DNA of 7,263 nucleotides from an uncultured Collinsella sp. (GTDB lineage Bacteria > Actinomycetota > Coriobacteriia > Coriobacteriales > Coriobacteriaceae). The stretch is taken from positions 1 through 7,263 of the forward strand of contig UQTN01000100.1 of the NCBI GenBank assembly GCA_900543945.1, written 5' to 3'. This document shows positions 5,717 through 7,263 of this stretch, piece after piece. How positions within the stretch are numbered: the first letter of the stretch is position 1; each line of letters starts with the position of its first letter. Below the pieces are notes generated by a model. That model saw only the letters and a list, made by a program, of their open reading frames with translations, did no database searches and was not told where the DNA came from. A program made the translations under genes and the position numbers.

Positions 5717-7043
5717 CCTTTTGCTCCTTCTTCCTAAAGAAGAGTCGAATGGGCGTTCCGGCAAAATCGAAGGTCGAGCGCATGCGGTTCTCCACGTAGC
5801 GCTGGTAGGTGTCATTGACCAGGTCGCTGTGGTTGACGAAGAACGTGAACGTCGGCGGGTTGACGCCCGTCTGGGTCACGTAGTGCATGCGCAGGCGGCG
5901 CTTGCCGTCCACTACGGTGTGGCCAAACTCGCGCAGATCGGTAAGGAACGTGTTGAGACGCGAGGTGCTGATCTTTTGCGAACGCGTCTTCTCGGCGGCA
6001 TCGACCATCGTCCAGATCTTCTCGACGCTGCGGCCGGTCAGGGCCGAGATGCGCAGATACTGGGCCCAGGGAGCCATGACGCCCAGACGGCGGTCGACGG
6101 TCTCCATGCAGGCCTCGCGCTTGCGGTCGTCGTCGAGCAGGTCCCACTTGTTGAGCAGCACCACGATGGCGCAGCCGCGCTCGATGGCCAAGCCCATGAC
6201 CTTCTGGTCCTGCTCGGTGACGCCCACGGAGGCGTCGACGACGAGCAGTGCCACGTCGGCGCGGTCGATGGCGCGCAGGCCGCGGACCATGGAGTAGTAC
6301 TCGATATTCTCATACACGGTGCTCTTCTTGCGAATGCCTGCGGTGTCGACCATGCGGTAGTGCTTGCCGTCGCGCTCGACGACGGTGTCGATGGCATCGC
6401 GCGTGGTGCCGGCGATGTTGGACACGATGGAACGGTCGGCGCCCAGGATGCGGTTGAACAGCGAGGACTTACCGGCGTTGGGTCGGCCGATGATGGCCAC
6501 ATTCAGCGCGTCGGGGAACTCGTCGGCGACCTCGTCCTCTTCCTCCGGCAGCAGCGCCACGATGTCGTCGAGCAGATCGCCCGTGCCGTGGCCGTGCAGG
6601 GCCGAGAGCGGCGTGGGTTCGCCGATGCCGAGGGAATAGAACTCCCAGATGCTGTCGTTTTCGCGATCGGGGTTGTCGAGCTTGTTCACCAGCAGAAAGA
6701 CCGGCTTGTCGCAGCGCTTGAGCATGCGGGCGACCGACTCGTCCTCCTCGGTGACACCGGTGCGGCCGTCGACCACAAACAGGATGACGGCGGCTTCCTC
6801 GGCGGCGGCGAGGGCCTGGTCCCGGATGGACGTGGCAAAGACGTCATCGCTCTTGAGCGGCTCGATGCCGCCCGTGTCGACGATGGTGAACTCGCGACCG
6901 TTCCAATCGGCCGTGTGATACGAGCGGTCTCGCGTGACGCCGCGGGACTCATGGACGATGGCGTCCGAGGTCTGGGCCAGGCGGTTAACGAGCGTGGACT
7001 TGCCCACGTTGGGGCGTCCGACGACGGCGACGATAGGTTTCAT
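5709..7043 (-). CDS. der: Ribosome biogenesis GTPase Der (EngA)
   Basis: Der is an essential cytosolic GTPase with two tandem G domains and a KH-like C-terminal domain that helps assemble the 50S ribosomal subunit. All parts are visible in the 444 residues. G domain 1 has GRPNVGKS (9-16), the switch threonine in GVTRDR (35-40), DTGGI (56-60), NKLD (120-123) and SALHG (147-151). An acidic linker, PEEEDEVADEF (166-176), joins it to G domain 2, with GRPNAGKS (186-193), AGTTRD (211-216), DTAGI (233-237), NKWD (298-301) and SAL (333-335). The KH-like domain runs from about 352 to the lysine-rich end. The start at 7043 has AAGGAG (AAAGGAG with the next base) 5 bases upstream, overlapping the stop of the preceding gene, which ends 10 bases earlier. 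The coding frame contains no TTA, CTA or TCA codon, which leaves the opposite strand open over its whole length. der followed by plsY and gpsA is a common Gram-positive arrangement. Confidence 0.98.
   Translation of the reverse strand: MKPIVAVVGRPNVGKSTLVNRLAQTSDAIVHESRGVTRDRSYHTADWNGREFTIVDTGGIEPLKSDDVFATSIRDQALAAAEEAAVILFVVDGRTGVTEEDESVARMLKRCDKPVFLLVNKLDNPDRENDSIWEFYSLGIGEPTPLSALHGHGTGDLLDDIVALLPEEEDEVADEFPDALNVAIIGRPNAGKSSLFNRILGADRSIVSNIAGTTRDAIDTVVERDGKHYRMVDTAGIRKKSTVYENIEYYSMVRGLRAIDRADVALLVVDASVGVTEQDQKVMGLAIERGCAIVVLLNKWDLLDDDRKREACMETVDRRLGVMAPWAQYLRISALTGRSVEKIWTMVDAAEKTRSQKISTSRLNTFLTDLREFGHTVVDGKRRLRMHYVTQTGVNPPTFTFFVNHSDLVNDTYQRYVENRMRSTFDFAGTPIRLFFRKKEQKDA
5724..5729 (-). promoter_or_regulatory. 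Shine-Dalgarno site for plsY
   Basis: AAGGAG lies 7 bases before the ATG at 5716, inside the lysine-rich final codons of der. It fixes the plsY start at 5716 and rules out the longer reading from 5815. Confidence 0.8.
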
Positions 7044-7048
7044 CTGCT

Positions 7049-7054
7049 CTCCTT
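7049..7054 (-). promoter_or_regulatory. Shine-Dalgarno site for der
   Basis: AAGGAG lies 5 bases before the ATG at 7043 and overlaps the TAA stop (7056-7054) of the upstream gene, again suggesting coupled translation. Confidence 0.75.
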
Positions 7055-7263
7055 TAATGGGTAGGGTCAGCGGGAATAGCTGAATTGGCGGGCGTTATGC
7101 CAAGGATGTGCTCTAGGGTATCGAGCAGCTCATGCGGCATGGTCGATACCACATGAACCTCAGCGCCGCGACCGGTAAGGCTTGCGAGTAATTCGTCACG
7201 ATGATACTCGTCAAGGGTCATACCGTCGGCGTTGAACATGAGCTTAGGCACAAAGAGCATAAC
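7054..7263 (-). CDS. C-terminal end of a probable DUF512 (radical SAM/PDZ-type) protein, cut by the window edge
   Basis: Only the last 69 codons are present; the frame is open to the window edge, so the true start is outside. The visible part has a hydrophobic VMLFVPKLMF stretch at the edge, then DGMTLDEYHRDELLASL, then AEVHVVS and HELLDTL. This layout resembles the end of DUF512 proteins, which close with a strand ending in 'PxxML', an acidic 'FLDDxT' turn, a helix and a 'VxVV' strand. That family often stands directly upstream of der in Gram-positive bacteria and is annotated as a putative Fe-S oxidoreductase of unknown substrate; the radical SAM cysteines would lie beyond the window. The tail after residue 55 is unstructured-looking. 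It uses TTA, CTA, TCA and ATA codons within 69 codons, unlike der. The stop is 10 bases before der. The family call rests on a short resemblance plus context. An alternative is an unrelated small protein starting at the ATG at 7260, which has no visible ribosome site. Confidence 0.6.
   Translation of the reverse strand, partial: VMLFVPKLMFNADGMTLDEYHRDELLASLTGRGAEVHVVSTMPHELLDTLEHILGITPANSAIPADPTH

Larger units (their letters stand above)
1..7263 (-). other. Interior of one probable polycistronic operon
   Basis: Nine consecutive genes read in the same direction. Junctions in transcription order are: 10-base gap, 8-base overlap, 9-base gap, 18-base gap, 6-base gap, 4-base overlap, 4-base overlap and 2-base gap. 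No gap can hold a promoter plus terminator, and no U-tract hairpin is seen at any junction. Internal promoters inside coding regions cannot be excluded by eye. Confidence 0.75.

Noticed and set aside
5717..5815. A 33-residue N-terminal extension of plsY starting at the ATG at 5815.
   Set aside because: It lies wholly inside der, adds a polar Arg/Ser/Pro-rich stretch ahead of the first membrane helix, and the ribosome site points to 5716.
5478..7064. A 528-codon open frame on the plus strand covering all of der and part of plsY.
   Set aside because: Its codons align exactly opposite the der codons, with first position facing der third position. It stays open because der uses no TTA, CTA or TCA codon, which is expected in a GC-rich gene. 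The translation has no recognisable domain, while der matches its family end to end.

Overview
The window is a gene-dense, roughly 60% G+C (judged by eye) bacterial chromosome segment in which every real gene lies on the minus strand. Transcription therefore runs from high to low coordinates. The order is: end of a probable DUF512 protein, der, plsY, gpsA, rpe, a NifS/IscS-type cysteine desulfurase, a NIF3-family protein, a coiled-coil/zinc-ribbon protein, and the first part of coaBC. The G+C content, the NIF3 plus COG1579 zinc-ribbon pairing and the residue choices suggest a high-GC Gram-positive, most likely a Coriobacteriia gut bacterium of the Collinsella/Olsenella type. That assignment is an inference from gene order and protein style, not from a marker gene.

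Layout. At 7263-7054 is the last 69 codons of a protein resembling the DUF512 (radical SAM/PDZ) C-terminus. At 7043-5709 is der, the double-GTPase ribosome assembly factor. At 5716-5033 is plsY and at 5023-4016 is gpsA; together they make sn-glycerol 3-phosphate and acylate it, the first committed steps of phospholipid synthesis. At 3997-3326 is rpe (pentose phosphate pathway). At 3319-2141 is a PLP-dependent cysteine desulfurase. At 2144-1335 is a short-form NIF3 dinuclear-metal protein. At 1338-619 is a COG1579-type coiled-coil protein with an altered zinc ribbon. From 616 to the window edge is coaBC, which uses cysteine to make 4'-phosphopantetheine.

The gaps between genes are 18, 10, 9, 6 and 2 bases, and the other junctions overlap by 4 to 8 bases, including two ATGA stop/start overlaps. 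No promoter, terminator, RNA gene, insertion sequence, CRISPR array or other mobile feature is visible, and no gene-free stretch exceeds 18 bases. The window reads as the interior of one long housekeeping operon whose promoter lies beyond position 7263 and whose end lies before position 1. Shine-Dalgarno sites at the ends of upstream genes fix most start codons; those for zinc-ribbon, plsY and coaBC settle which of two possible starts is used.

I do not see a new biological system. The points most worth a second look are the zinc-ribbon protein lacking its expected first cysteine, a strong hairpin in the 3' end of the nif3 message just ahead of that gene, the co-transcription of a lone cysteine desulfurase with two poorly understood metal-protein families and a cysteine-consuming enzyme, a substitution in a normally Pro-containing loop of Rpe, and the rare-codon-rich tail of the DUF512-like gene.
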